64,000 bases of DNA from Persicitalea jodogahamensis (GTDB lineage: Bacteria > Bacteroidota > Bacteroidia > Cytophagales > Spirosomataceae). The stretch lies in contig NZ_BMXF01000002.1 of assembly GCF_014651615.1 (NCBI RefSeq), forward strand, positions 139,675 through 203,674, in the 5' to 3' direction. The notes under the pieces are model-generated. The model searched no databases. It was not told where the DNA came from and worked only from the letters and a program-made list of their open reading frames with translations. Made by a program: the position numbers and the translations under genes. Below are positions 26,253 to 34,965 of the stretch, piece after piece. How positions within the stretch are numbered: position 1 is the first letter of the stretch; the number at the start of each line of letters is the position of its first letter.

Positions 26253-27476
26253 TCAACTCTCAACTACCTTAAAGCTTCGCCGCGCCAGGATGGTACTTAT
26301 CAACGCCAGCACGGCGGCGAGCAGCATGGGGGCTCCAGGGAAGTACAGATAAGTATCATGGCGGGTGAAGTAAGCAAAGAGGCCGGTCATGAGCGGTGGG
26401 CCGATGATGGCCGTAACGCTTTGCAAACTGGTAAGCCCTCCCTGCAACTCGCCTTGTTCATTGGGAGGGACCTGTGTGGAAACCAACCCCTGGATGGCAG
26501 GGCCCGCAATACCGCCCAGGATATAGGGAACCATGAAAGCATACATCATCCACCCTTGGGAGGCAAAAGCAAATAACGTCAGCCCGATGGAGCTGAACAA
26601 CAGGCCGATGTACACACTGCGTTCGCGACCTAGTTTGGGAATAATCACGCGGATCAGTCCGCCCTGGACAATGGCGCTGAGCAATCCCACTGCACCGAGC
26701 GAGTACCCGATCTGGGCTTCGTGCCAGTCAAATTTCTCCATGGTGTAGTACGACCATACGCTTTGAACGGCATGGGAAGCGATGTAAAGCAGCACCAGCG
26801 AAACAATCAACCCGGCAATGACCGGAAACTTGCGCAGGTGCCGCAGGGCTCCCGCCGGATTGGCCCGCTTCCAGCTGAATGAGCGCCGGTTCTCGGGCTT
26901 GAGCGACTCCGGCAGGACGAAATAGCCGTAAAGCCAGTTGACCAGCGAAAGTACTGCCGCCGCAAGAAAGGGCACCCGCGAGCCGTACTGCCCCAGCAGG
27001 CCGCCGATGACCGGACCTATAATAAAGCCCAACCCGAAAGCAGCGCCGATCAGCCCGAAGTTCTGAGCCCGGTTTTCGGGGGTACTTACGTCGGCGATGT
27101 AGGCGGCTCCCGTGGTGAAACTACCCCCGAGAAATCCGGCGATGACGCGACCGACAAACAGCCAGCCAATGGTGGGAGCAAAAGCCAGAAAGAGGTAATC
27201 CATGCCGAAACCGAAGAGTGAAGCCAGCAGGATCGGGCGCCGGCCGTACTGATCGCTGAGGCCGCCAATGACCGGAGCGCTCAAAAACTGAACGAAGGCG
27301 TAGGTGAACAGCAGCCAGCCCCCGTAGCGTGCCGCCTGGCTCAGCGAACCGCCAATAAGTTCCGTGATGAGGGTGGGAAGCACCGGGATGATGATACCGA
27401 TGCCCGTGATGTCTATCAGTAAGGTGATGAAGATGAAGCCGAGGGCGGCAGGGCGCTTGGAAGCCATATTTTGCAA
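26253..27476 (-). CDS. MFS drug/proton antiporter, TetA-like (TCR/Tet family)
   Basis: 407 residues with twelve predicted helices. Motif A is [11 protein letters not shown] in the loop after helix 2; motif C-like Gly/Pro-rich [19 protein letters not shown] in helix 5 marks a drug-extruding antiporter. The nearest recognisable relatives are TCR/Tet proteins, many of which in Bacteroidota export unrelated compounds, so tetracycline resistance should not be assumed. No TetR-type regulator is adjacent. ATG 27476 or 27467 may be used. It is a single gene on the minus strand. Confidence 0.9.
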   Translation of the reverse strand: MQNMASKRPAALGFIFITLLIDITGIGIIIPVLPTLITELIGGSLSQAARYGGWLLFTYAFVQFLSAPVIGGLSDQYGRRPILLASLFGFGMDYLFLAFAPTIGWLFVGRVIAGFLGGSFTTGAAYIADVSTPENRAQNFGLIGAAFGLGFIIGPVIGGLLGQYGSRVPFLAAAVLSLVNWLYGYFVLPESLKPENRRSFSWKRANPAGALRHLRKFPVIAGLIVSLVLLYIASHAVQSVWSYYTMEKFDWHEAQIGYSLGAVGLLSAIVQGGLIRVIIPKLGRERSVYIGLLFSSIGLTLFAFASQGWMMYAFMVPYILGGIAGPAIQGLVSTQVPPNEQGELQGGLTSLQSVTAIIGPPLMTGLFAYFTRHDTYLYFPGAPMLLAAVLALISTILARRSFKVVES

Positions 27477-27934
27477 AAATTTCCCAAAAGTACGGTTTAT
27501 TCTAGTGCAGGTGGAAGGGAATTGTCAGGCATTTTGTTTTAGCCCGTTCAAAAGTCTGCTGATAACGCGTCATTTCAAACCGTATGGAGAAGCGCTGTTG
27601 AGCGCATGTAAAAGATGTTCACATCGGAAACATATACAAGGCTCGACATTAGACAGAAAAACCCACTGTCCAGGCTATCAATCCCGCTTGAAAAAATTAA
27701 ATCATGGGTATTTATATCAACTTTTCTAAGATTTAATATAAATAAAATGCTTTCGAGTGCTTGTTCGATAAACCTGCAACAATAAGCTAATTCTCCGCAA
27801 CAATAAGCCACGGCTTTGATAGAATGAGCCAAGTCCGGTCAAGCGCAACCAGCGACCTTTGTAATGTTCGCTGCTGAGCAATACACGGACACTTCAATCA
27901 CTCATTTTATCATAAACTTATAAATACTACGATC
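27477..27934. other. Intergenic region with phased direct repeat
   Basis: This 458-base, A/T-rich stretch separates the outward-facing MFS and small secreted protein genes. Its notable content is the phased repeat at 27776-27808. A GACCTTTG at 27856-27863 is close to the -7 consensus but lacks the leading T. No coding frame has recognisable features. Confidence 0.5.
27776..27808. promoter_or_regulatory. Direct repeat GCAACAATAAGC x2, 21-base period
   Basis: Exact 12-base copies at 27776-27787 and 27797-27808. A 21-base period puts both on the same face of the helix, as expected of tandem binding sites for an activator. They lie about 130 bases upstream of the small secreted protein gene. Confidence 0.5.
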
Positions 27935-28321
27935 ATGAACGCTTTCAAAACTTCCGCTATCGCCTTTACTTTTGCTCTTTTGTCTGCCGCTTCTTTACAA
28001 GCGCAAAGTACCACCCCCAAAACGTTCGGCACCAGCCTCTACCGCGTGCAGAACAGCATGAAGATGCGCCTGAGTGTGGAGAAAACCCCTGGCGAAACAG
28101 TCAGTGTCCGCCTGATAGACCAGGACGGAAAAGAATTGCACCGCGAGTCGATAGGCCGCCGGATCGATAAATACGGCTGCTATTTCGATTTTTCAAAAGT
28201 TGAGGACGGTGACTACACCATCGAAATTGCCAACGGCGCCGAGGTTGAGCGCAAAGCTATCCATCTGGGCAGCAAAGAGGTAGTGAAAGCTCCCGCCCGT
28301 GCGCTCGTTGCGCTGAACTGA
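27935..28321 (+). CDS. Small secreted protein of unknown function
   Basis: 128 residues. A signal peptide (1-23, SAASLQAQ) precedes a 105-residue mature domain of beta character: TSLYRVQNSMKMRLSVEK, GETVSVRLIDQDGKELHRES, FDFSKVEDGDYTIEIANG. The DGxYTIEI strand resembles Ig-like or sorting-domain-type sandwiches, but there is no C-terminal T9SS motif pair. One Cys (about 89) is probably unpaired. It is monocistronic, has a strong terminator and a long upstream region with phased repeats, so it is probably well expressed and regulated. I do not recognise a function. Confidence 0.8.
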   Translation: MNAFKTSAIAFTFALLSAASLQAQSTTPKTFGTSLYRVQNSMKMRLSVEKTPGETVSVRLIDQDGKELHRESIGRRIDKYGCYFDFSKVEDGDYTIEIANGAEVERKAIHLGSKEVVKAPARALVALN

Positions 28322-28375
28322 ATATGTGCGCAAAGAAGCTAATCCTCATACGATTAGGTTAGGTTAATAATCTGG

Positions 28376-28407
28376 AAACCCCCGCTCCGACTGGAACGGG
28401 GGTTTTT
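28376..28407 (+). terminator. Strong Rho-independent terminator
   Basis: AAACCCCCG at 28376-28384 pairs with CGGGGGTTT at 28397-28405, extended by TCC/GGA, followed by TTTTT. It ends the small secreted protein transcript. Confidence 0.9.
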
Positions 28408-28564
28408 GAATGCTCAATTGGGCGGATCAGACTTTGCCAACATGCCCGCTCAGGTAGTTTGCGGACTAAGAGCCATCTGATCAATGCAGTGGAAGCGCTC
28501 ACCATCAGGTAGGATGCTGGTAATGAAGGAAAAAGCCTCTTGTATAATAAGTAAGGAAGGGGGC

Positions 28565-28585
28565 GGCGACGTATGCTGCGTCGCC
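28565..28585. repeat. Hairpin GGCGACG / CGTCGCC
   Basis: Perfect 7-base stem with a 7-base loop; outer AAGGAA (28553-28558) and TTCCTT (28587-28592) can extend it after a bulge. It stands about 140 bases upstream of the Gfo/Idh/MocA start. Confidence 0.5.
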
Positions 28586-28721
28586 ATTCCTTTTGAATGT
28601 AAGTAGGAGTAAAGTCTACCTTTTTCGATTGGAATTAGGGTAAATTTCCTTTACCTGTCGTCTTATTGGATAAATACCTGATTATGTTTCTCTTGTCGCG
28701 TCATTCCAAACCCTGATTTGT

Positions 28722-30029
28722 ATGCAAAACGAAAACCAACTGAACCGCCGCAGCTTCATTAAGAACTCGGCGGGCGTCGCGGTGGCCCTGTCGCTACCCA
28801 CTATCATTCCTGCCCGTGCCTTCGGTGCCAACGACCGCGTGAGCGTGGCGGTACTGGGTGTGCACGGACGCGGCCAAAACCATATCTCGGGTTTCTCCAA
28901 TCTGAAAAATGTGGAAGTCGCCACGCTCTGCGATCCCGATAATGTGGTTTTGCAGAAACGCGCCGGAGAGTTTGAGAAAAAATACAGCAAGAAGGTCAAG
29001 ACGGAAATGGATTTGCGCAAAGTGTTTGACGACAAGTCGATCGACGCCGTGAGCATCGCCATGCCCAACCACTGGCACGCGCTGGCCACGATCTGGGCCT
29101 GTCAGGCAGGCAAGGACGTCTACGTGGAAAAACCCGGCTCGCACGACTTTGCCGAAGGACCCAAAATCATCGAAGCTGCCAAAAAGTACAAGCGCGTTGT
29201 TCAGCACGGCGTGCAGCTACGTAGCTCGGAGGCCATGAAAGAGGCCGTGAAGCATCTACGCGATGGCCTGATCGGCGATGTTTATATGGCCCGTGGGCTG
29301 GTGTTCAAGTGGCGGCCCGACCTGGGCGATAAGGGTACCAGTCCCGTTCCCGAAGGACTGGACTACGACCTCTGGACGGGGCCAGCGCAGATGAAGCCTT
29401 TTTCCGAAAACTACGTGCATTACAACTGGCACTGGTACTGGAACTACGGCAACGGCGACATCGGCAACCAGGGTATCCACGAAACCGACCTCTGCATGTG
29501 GGGGCTGGGCGTGGATACTTTTCCCGAAAAAATCACTTCCGGCGGCGGTAAATTCCTTTGGAAAGATGCTCAGGAAACGCCCGAGGTACTTTCTTCGACC
29601 TACATTTATCCCGACCAACGGAAAATCATCGAGTTCGAAGTGCGCCCCTGGATGACTAACGAAGAAGGCGGTACAGGCATCGGCAATATCTTCTACGGCA
29701 GCGAGGGCTACATGGTCGTAAAAGGCTACGACTTCTACGAAACCTTCCTGGGCCGTGACCGCAAGCCCGGCCCCACGCGCAAAGCGGGAGGTGATCACTT
29801 CAAGAACTTCATCGACGCTGTGGTGGCGCGCGACCCATCCAAACTTAACGGTCCACCCGAAACGCTGCATTTGTCGTCGGGTCTGGCGCACCTGGGCAAC
29901 ATTGCCTACCGCACCGGCCGCAGCCTGACCTTCGACCCCAAAAAAGAGAAGTTCGTCAACGACAAGGAGGCCGACGCCATGCTCAGCCGCGAGTACCGCG
30001 CGCCGTTCACGATGCCAAGGAACGTGTAG
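28722..30029 (+). CDS. Tat-exported Gfo/Idh/MocA-family oxidoreductase
   Basis: 435 residues. The N-terminus carries a twin-arginine signal (NRRSFIKNSAG, then a hydrophobic stretch to PARAFGA at about 36), so the folded protein is exported to the periplasm with its cofactor. The Rossmann motif is VAVLGVHGRGQNH; the dinucleotide-domain EKP is present as VEKPGSHD, followed by the HGVQLRSS segment and a GNQGIHETD region. Exported members of this family in Bacteroidota act on sugars or sugar alcohols, some with tightly bound NAD. It is not obviously linked to its neighbours. Substrate unknown; DUF1080 proteins often accompany such genes, but the one here is 15 kb away. Confidence 0.92.
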   Translation: MQNENQLNRRSFIKNSAGVAVALSLPTIIPARAFGANDRVSVAVLGVHGRGQNHISGFSNLKNVEVATLCDPDNVVLQKRAGEFEKKYSKKVKTEMDLRKVFDDKSIDAVSIAMPNHWHALATIWACQAGKDVYVEKPGSHDFAEGPKIIEAAKKYKRVVQHGVQLRSSEAMKEAVKHLRDGLIGDVYMARGLVFKWRPDLGDKGTSPVPEGLDYDLWTGPAQMKPFSENYVHYNWHWYWNYGNGDIGNQGIHETDLCMWGLGVDTFPEKITSGGGKFLWKDAQETPEVLSSTYIYPDQRKIIEFEVRPWMTNEEGGTGIGNIFYGSEGYMVVKGYDFYETFLGRDRKPGPTRKAGGDHFKNFIDAVVARDPSKLNGPPETLHLSSGLAHLGNIAYRTGRSLTFDPKKEKFVNDKEADAMLSREYRAPFTMPRNV

Positions 30030-30043
30030 GGAATGATTCGTAT

Positions 30044-30093
30044 GATTTCGGTGTAGTAAGTTTATTGGTAAAACAACCTGCTACACCGAAATC
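30044..30093. promoter_or_regulatory. Inverted repeat GATTTCGGTGTAG / CTACACCGAAATC
   Basis: Perfect 13-base arms at 30044-30056 and 30081-30093 with a 24-base A/T-rich spacer, ending 9 bases before the DUF2480 start. It may act as an operator, an RNA hairpin hiding the start, or a terminator of the upstream gene; no U-run follows. Confidence 0.55.
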
Positions 30094-30102
30094 AATACAG
30101 TC

Positions 30103-30621
30103 ATGTCCACCGAAACAATTATCAATAAAGTAGCCAACAGCGGCCTGGTGTCGCTGGATCTGGAGGAACACTACCATCCTGGCGAAAGGGTAGTTTATGA
30201 CCTGAAAGACAACCTTTTTCAGGGCCTGATCCTGCGGGAAAAAGATTTTCGGGAATTCCTGAAAAACCACGACTGGAGCGCGTACCAGGATAAAAACGTC
30301 GCGATTGTGTGCAGTGAGGATGCCATTGTGCCCACCTGGGCCTACATGCTGCTGGCTGTCAAACTGGAGCCTTTCGCCCATGCCTTCGTATTCGGTGATC
30401 TGACTGCGCTGGAAAACAAACTATTTTACGAAGCCCTCGAAAAGATAGACCCCGAAAACTACCGCAATGCGCGGGTCGTCATCAAGGGATGCAGCAAGCA
30501 CCCGGTACCTACCTCGGCTTACGTAGAAATCACGCGACGGCTCAAGCCCGTTGTCCAGAGCCTGATGTTCGGCGAGCCATGCAGCACCGTACCCCTCTAC
30601 AAGCGCCCGCGCGTTTCCTAG
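30103..30621 (+). CDS. DUF2480 family protein
   Basis: 172 residues, cytosolic, no signal. It fits the Bacteroidota-restricted DUF2480 family: SGLVSLDLEEHYHPGERVVYDLKD at the start (read in two halves), the central REKDFREFLKNHDW, and the C-terminal KGCSKHPVPTSAYVEIT and GEPCSTVPLYKRP. The two conserved cysteines (near 127 and 165) and neighbouring residues might bind a metal. The family is widely present but uncharacterised; in many genomes it lies near iron-sulfur assembly genes, which is not so here. Function unknown. Confidence 0.88.
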   Translation: MSTETIINKVANSGLVSLDLEEHYHPGERVVYDLKDNLFQGLILREKDFREFLKNHDWSAYQDKNVAIVCSEDAIVPTWAYMLLAVKLEPFAHAFVFGDLTALENKLFYEALEKIDPENYRNARVVIKGCSKHPVPTSAYVEITRRLKPVVQSLMFGEPCSTVPLYKRPRVS

Positions 30622-30773
30622 CTCAGCGCTCAGCTGCGAGGGTGATATTTTGGGGATTTCTGCCTCTCACAGTTCAGCCAAAAACCTTTTTCAGTCGGTA
30701 AATTTGCGTACGGTTAGAGTGATAAATCGGATCTTTGTACGCCCATATCCGCTTGGTGAGGTTCGGCGTCCTG

Positions 30774-30793
30774 ACTTTGTCGCTTTGCCACTT
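30774..30793 (-). repeat. Dispersed repeat, copy 3 (minus strand)
   Basis: The minus strand reads AAGTGGCAAAGCGACAAAGT, sharing 13 bases of the core with the copies at 17301 and 26196 and also the GTG lead-in. It lies in the leader of the DUF1440 gene. Confidence 0.6.
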
Positions 30794-30881
30794 CGACCCT
30801 TTTCTTCTCAAGACAGACAGGCATACTTTTTTAAAGTGGTGTTGAAATCATTTTTCAAACCCCTTTAAATAGATATACCTC

Positions 30882-31346
30882 ATGACTCAGAATATTTGGA
30901 AAGGCGTACTGGCCGGAGCCATCGCCGGCGTCGTAGGCACGGCCGTCAAAACCGCCTGGGAAGCATATATCCCCGCTCGCCCTGCCAACCGCGATTCCCC
31001 CCCCGTGGTACTCGGCGATCGGGTAAAAGAAGAAGCCGCCGATAAAGATCTGACAAAAAGCGAGAAACCCGTTGTGGAGCAATCTATCCACTGGGCGTTT
31101 GGAACGGGTATCGGGGCCTTGTACGGAGGCGTAGTCGAGGCTGTACCCCAAACTCAAAAAGGCATGGGCGGAATGTTGGGAACAGCCCTGTATGGCGTGA
31201 CGCACGGATCGGTGTTGCCCATGATGAATACTGAGCCCTGGCCTCTGAAGCAACCTTTGAAATTTGCCGGAAGTGAGTTTGCCAGTCACATCGTTTATGG
31301 CGTCGTGGTTGAGTTCACACGTCGCTACGTCCGCAAATGGCTGTAA
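30882..31346 (+). CDS. DUF1440 (YagU-like) membrane protein
   Basis: 154 residues. The Gly/Ala-rich first helix (GVLAGAIAGVVGTAVKTAWE), the SIHWAFGTGIGALYGGVVE segment and the GMLGTALYGVTHGSVLPMM segment match YagU-type inner-membrane proteins, about three to four helices. In Escherichia coli YagU has been tied to acid survival; the mechanism is unknown. A 260-base leader upstream contains a TAAATTTG box at 30699-30706, which could be its -7 element, and a dispersed repeat. It converges with RNase HII (8 bases between stops). Confidence 0.85.
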   Translation: MTQNIWKGVLAGAIAGVVGTAVKTAWEAYIPARPANRDSPPVVLGDRVKEEAADKDLTKSEKPVVEQSIHWAFGTGIGALYGGVVEAVPQTQKGMGGMLGTALYGVTHGSVLPMMNTEPWPLKQPLKFAGSEFASHIVYGVVVEFTRRYVRKWL

Positions 31347-31354
31347 AACAGGAA

Positions 31355-31933
31355 TCAGTAGTTGAGCCGGAAACTGCGGCGGTGGTAGACCGTTGGGCCG
31401 TGCTCTTTTAGGGCGCGGCGGTGCTGGATGGTAGGGTACCCCACATTGGTCGCCCAGCCATATTGGGGAAAATCTGCCGCAAGACGTTCCATCAATTCGT
31501 CGCGGTAGGTCTTGGCCAGTACCGAGGCCGCCGCGATCGACAGGAAGAGAGAATCACCTTTGGTGATGCAGGTGTGCGGAACAAGCGGGTACGGCACGAA
31601 TCGATTGCCATCCACGAGCAGATGCTCGGGCATTGTCCGAAGCTGGGCCACTGCCCGGTGCATGGCCAGGAAGCTGGCTTGTAGGATATTAATTTCATCG
31701 ATTTCCAGGTGCGAAGCCTCGGCCACAGCCCAGGCAAGGGCTTCGCACTCAATTTCATTTTTCAGAGCATTGCGTTGCTCTTTGCTGAGTTGCTTGGAGT
31801 CTGTCAACGAGGAGTGATGGTAGTCAGGCGGTAAGATCACCGCTGCCGCCACTACGGGACCAGCCAGGCAGCCCCGACCTACTTCGTCGAGCCCGGCTTC
31901 CACTAATCCTTCGGTATGGCAGGAGCGTAGCAT
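31355..31933 (-). CDS. rnhB: Ribonuclease HII
   Basis: 192 residues. It cuts the RNA strand of RNA-DNA hybrids and single ribonucleotides in DNA. The active-site residues are visible: AGLDEVGRGCLAGPVVAA (Asp17, Glu18), SDSK-equivalent LTDSKQLSK, and Asp in SVLAKTYRDELM. The ATG shares one base with the BatA-like stop (TGATG at 31931-31935), so translation is coupled to that gene. The family is certain. Confidence 0.95.
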   Translation of the reverse strand: MLRSCHTEGLVEAGLDEVGRGCLAGPVVAAAVILPPDYHHSSLTDSKQLSKEQRNALKNEIECEALAWAVAEASHLEIDEINILQASFLAMHRAVAQLRTMPEHLLVDGNRFVPYPLVPHTCITKGDSLFLSIAAASVLAKTYRDELMERLAADFPQYGWATNVGYPTIQHRRALKEHGPTVYHRRSFRLNY

Positions 31934-32955
31934 CAGTCTTCCAGAATATTACTCATGAAGGTACTTTTGGTAGCAAGTGCCAATATAATAAGGAGAACCG
32001 CCCAGTAGAGATAAACGCGATAGTAGTCCTTTACCTCCCGAAAAACGACATTCTTGAATTGAACTTTCTCCATTTTGTTGATTTGGGTAAACACCTTCAC
32101 CAGAGCAGTGTTGTCGGTTGCCCTGAAATATTTTCCATCGCCAGCGGCGGCTATCTCCTGCAGCTCCCCCTCGTCCACTTGCGCGGCAGCTATCTTTAGC
32201 GTATCTCCGGTACTTGTCCGGCGGGTGTTGCCTACCGCGATGGTGTATATCTTCACGCCGAAGGCCTTGGCCAAACGAGCTGCCGTGATGGGATCGAGGT
32301 TGCCGGAGGTATTCTCCCCGTCGCTGATCAGAATCGCCACCTTGCTTTGGCTCCTGGAATCGCGCATCCGGTTGACACCCACTGCCAGGGCGCTGCCGAT
32401 GGCTGTGCCGGCGGTACGGATCATGTCGGGTTTCAGGTCTTCCAGAAATCCATACAGCAGGTCATAGTCGGTCGTGAGCGGACAAAGGGAATAGGCCTCG
32501 CCGGCAAACACAATAATCCCGATCCGATCTTGTAATCGTCCCCGGACGAAGTTACGGGCCACCTGCTTGGCTGCCGTAAGCCGGTCGGGGTTCAGGTCTT
32601 TTTCAAGCATGGAGTCCGACACGTCAACAAGCAGCATGATGTCGATTCCTTCGGAGAAACGGTCGGTACGTTCGGTGATGATCTGGGGACGAGCCAAAGC
32701 CAGCAGAATAAACGTAAGGGCCAGGGCAATGCTGACGGGCTGTACGTAGCGCAAGCGTGTAAGCCAGTCGTTGGGTGTTTCTATGGCATCATAGGGGATC
32801 GTCAGAAATTGCCGTGACCTGCGATGGAAAGCAGTTCGTAGCAAAAAGGCCAATGGAATAGCAGGGATGGCGTAAAGGAAGTAAGGGTGCGCCCAGTAAA
32901 AAGAGCCCAGAGCTTCCCAGCCAAACCACCGCAGCGACAACCAGTTTTCCATCAT
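31933..32955 (-). CDS. BatA-like VWA-domain membrane protein
   Basis: 340 residues. Two N-terminal helices (about 20-36 and 73-90) precede a von Willebrand A domain with MIDAS DVSDSM (about 113-118), SDGENT and a Thr in the TAGTAIGS loop; a C-terminal helix (about 316-333, YLYWAVLLIILALATKS) closes it. This is the BatA arrangement of the Bacteroides aerotolerance cluster, where VWA proteins work with a MoxR ATPase in envelope stress or metal-dependent assembly. A DUF58 and a BatD-like gene precede it. The stop overlaps the RNase HII start. Confidence 0.9.
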   Translation of the reverse strand: MMENWLSLRWFGWEALGSFYWAHPYFLYAIPAIPLAFLLRTAFHRRSRQFLTIPYDAIETPNDWLTRLRYVQPVSIALALTFILLALARPQIITERTDRFSEGIDIMLLVDVSDSMLEKDLNPDRLTAAKQVARNFVRGRLQDRIGIIVFAGEAYSLCPLTTDYDLLYGFLEDLKPDMIRTAGTAIGSALAVGVNRMRDSRSQSKVAILISDGENTSGNLDPITAARLAKAFGVKIYTIAVGNTRRTSTGDTLKIAAAQVDEGELQEIAAAGDGKYFRATDNTALVKVFTQINKMEKVQFKNVVFREVKDYYRVYLYWAVLLIILALATKSTFMSNILED

Positions 32956-32974
32956 ACTTAATTTTTCTGTATCG

Positions 32975-33964
32975 TTAGCGGGTGGGTCGCATGATATCTA
33001 GCCTGTGCCGACGGTACACCCTTTGGGCTACATTTTTCAAAGTCTGCAGGGAAGCATCCATTTGCTGTGACTTACCTTGCCCGTAGATAATCCGGTCGAT
33101 GTCCTTCAGAGCGCCTTCAAGGGTTTCGTCCGGAATATTGTCTATGATCTCACGGGTGGTGTAGGTGGCAAATGGCTTCTTTTCCACATCTTCCAGATAT
33201 TGTTTCCAAACCACGACCGCTTTTTCAGCCTCGCTGGTGTTGTTTCGTTCACGGGCGTTGCGGTTGAAACGATTGAATGCCCGGACAAAATCGCTGTGCT
33301 GCCTTCTAAGCAGAAAAACCCGCCACTGCCTGTCGATTTCACGGCCAAAGAACCAGTAAACCAGCAGAAAAAGCAAACCCAACGAGCCGATAAACAACAG
33401 GAATATGGGGTAATTGAAAGTACGTTGCAACATGCCTACTTTGGTTTGATCCCGCAGTTTCAGTGTGTCGGGCCGTGTGGTCACGGGCAACGGCGACCGC
33501 AACCACAGCGTATCAGGAGCAGCGTACACCGCTGTGCAGTCTTTGTCTGCGTACACGAATACAGGCAGGCGCAACACTTGCAGACTGGCCACGTCGAACG
33601 ATACCAACCGATAGATAGTACTGTCAAGGCTACCCAGCGAGTCGGTTCTTGTTGTGAAATACTCCTGTCCGATCATCTCGAAGGGTGAAAAGTCAAAGAC
33701 AGAATCAGGAAAGAAAACCTCCGTCGCCGGATCGTGGAGGAAGCTGAAGGAATAGGAAAAAGGCTTCCCCACCTCGATCGTATCTACCAGAAACTCCCCT
33801 TGCGGTCGTTTATTCGGTTTCGATGGTGCCGGCTGACCGAAGCTGGTAGACAGGATCGACAAAGAAAAGAAACCCAGAAGAAGCCCACGGCCAACATTGC
33901 GAAGCAGCCGGGGAACGCCTCCTTGCTTCGTAGAATGATCTGTAATGAGAAATCCGCTTTCCAT
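32975..33964 (-). CDS. Bat-cluster membrane protein (BatD-like, short)
   Basis: 329 residues. A signal (about 24-43, ending TSFGQ) is followed by an Ig-like beta domain (VDTIEVGKPFSYSFSFLHDP...), one transmembrane helix (about 186-206, YPIFLLFIGSLGLLFLLVYWF) and a basic, helical cytosolic tail of about 120 residues rich in Arg. Size and layout match the unnamed protein that sits between DUF58 and BatA in many Bacteroidota. The start is 6 bases after the DUF58 stop, and BatA begins 19 bases after its own stop, so it is co-transcribed. Function unknown beyond the cluster. Confidence 0.8.
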   Translation of the reverse strand: MESGFLITDHSTKQGGVPRLLRNVGRGLLLGFFSLSILSTSFGQPAPSKPNKRPQGEFLVDTIEVGKPFSYSFSFLHDPATEVFFPDSVFDFSPFEMIGQEYFTTRTDSLGSLDSTIYRLVSFDVASLQVLRLPVFVYADKDCTAVYAAPDTLWLRSPLPVTTRPDTLKLRDQTKVGMLQRTFNYPIFLLFIGSLGLLFLLVYWFFGREIDRQWRVFLLRRQHSDFVRAFNRFNRNARERNNTSEAEKAVVVWKQYLEDVEKKPFATYTTREIIDNIPDETLEGALKDIDRIIYGQGKSQQMDASLQTLKNVAQRVYRRHRLDIMRPTR

Positions 33965-33970
33965 TGTTCG

Positions 33971-34840
33971 CTAATTGAATCTTCTCACCCGGAACAACTT
34001 AATCAGCGCAGGGACGTAATCTTCCCCCGCGTCCAGAGAAAGGTAGTCGGCCCGATTCTGTCGGCATAACTTTTCCAGCATTTCCCGCCTTGCCTGAAAC
34101 CGCTGCCGCATGGCTTCACGGTAGAGGGTAGAAGAAGCATTGACCCATTTCCTGACTTGCTTCTCAGCGTCGTAGATGGGTATTATTCCCAGCTTGGGCA
34201 GGTTGGTTTCGCGCATGTCGTGGACGTGAATCACAATGAGGTCGTGTTTGCGCGCCAGCGCTTTGAGGTTGTGTTCGTAGCCATCGTCGATAAAATCGGA
34301 AATCATAAAAACCAAACTGCGCCTCTTCAAGACGTTTAAAGTCAGCAATATAGCTTCCGAAAGGTTGGTGCGCGGCGAACCAGGCGTCAATTTGTACAGC
34401 TCTGATATAAAACCGTACGCATGCTTCATCCCGTCCGACGGGCGGATGTAGCGCTCCTTCTGATCTGAAAAACAAAGCAGGCCGACACGACTGGCTTCCT
34501 CAATGGCCGAAAGCGCCAGCACGCCGCAAATCTCCTTGGCGGCGTCTATTTTCAGGCGGGTTTGGTCGCCTACTTCCTGAGAGGCGCTCACGTCCACCAC
34601 AAAAAACACGGTCTGCTCTTTTTCCTCTTTGAATATTTTGATGTAAGTACCGTGGCCTTTGGCCGAGGTGTTCCAGTCGATGGCCCGCACGTCGTCACCG
34701 TACTGATAGAGGCGCAGGTCATCGAATTCCAGCCCCGAGCCCTTAAACACAGAATGAAAGTTGCCATGCCGCTCGCTGTTGACTGCCTTGCGGATGCGTA
34801 TTTCGTACTGCCGAAGTTTGGTTAAGAAATCCTGGAACAC
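33971..34840 (-). CDS. DUF58 domain protein of the Bat cluster
   Basis: 289 residues, no membrane segment. The DUF58 motif is clear: DLRLYQYGDDVRAIDWNTSA, then FVVDVSASQEVG (VWA-like MIDAS D-x-S-x-S) at about 95-106. These proteins normally pair with a MoxR-type AAA ATPase encoded just upstream. Here the upstream gene is divergent and unrelated, so moxR is elsewhere or absent. It is the first gene of a four-gene minus-strand unit ending in rnhB. No promoter was assigned. Confidence 0.9.
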   Translation of the reverse strand: MFQDFLTKLRQYEIRIRKAVNSERHGNFHSVFKGSGLEFDDLRLYQYGDDVRAIDWNTSAKGHGTYIKIFKEEKEQTVFFVVDVSASQEVGDQTRLKIDAAKEICGVLALSAIEEASRVGLLCFSDQKERYIRPSDGMKHAYGFISELYKLTPGSPRTNLSEAILLTLNVLKRRSLVFMISDFIDDGYEHNLKALARKHDLIVIHVHDMRETNLPKLGIIPIYDAEKQVRKWVNASSTLYREAMRQRFQARREMLEKLCRQNRADYLSLDAGEDYVPALIKLFRVRRFN

Positions 34841-34932
34841 CTTGTAATTTTAAATGAATGACGCGGCAACCCACACCAAGAGTGAATGGAATGGCAGAGT
34901 ATCTAGCACCGATATCTTGATTCCTCCTTCGG

Positions 34933-34965
34933 CTTTTTAGGATTTTTGTTAAAAAACCTAAAAAG
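34933..34965. promoter_or_regulatory. A/T-rich hairpin in the leader of the DUF4296 gene
   Basis: CTTTTTAGG (34933-34941) and CCTAAAAAG (34957-34965) are exact complements around a 15-base A/T loop. It sits in the divergent region between DUF58 and DUF4296 genes. It could be a leader structure or an operator. Confidence 0.45.

Larger units (their letters stand above)
28322..28721. other. Intergenic region after the small secreted protein gene
   Basis: A 400-base gap holding the terminator at 28376-28407 and a second hairpin at 28565-28585 (GGCGACG / CGTCGCC, 7-base loop), itself flanked by AAGGAA and TTCCTT. The second could be a terminator or a structured leader of the next gene. Otherwise nothing is recognised. 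Confidence 0.5.

Noticed and set aside
26253-27476. Tetracycline resistance for the MFS pump.
   Set aside because: TCR/Tet homology alone does not show specificity; no TetR-type repressor or operator is adjacent.
27364-27832. Frames of 121 (plus) and 85 (minus) codons in and near the MFS upstream region.
   Set aside because: One overlaps the MFS start in antisense; both are low-complexity and lack recognisable sequence.
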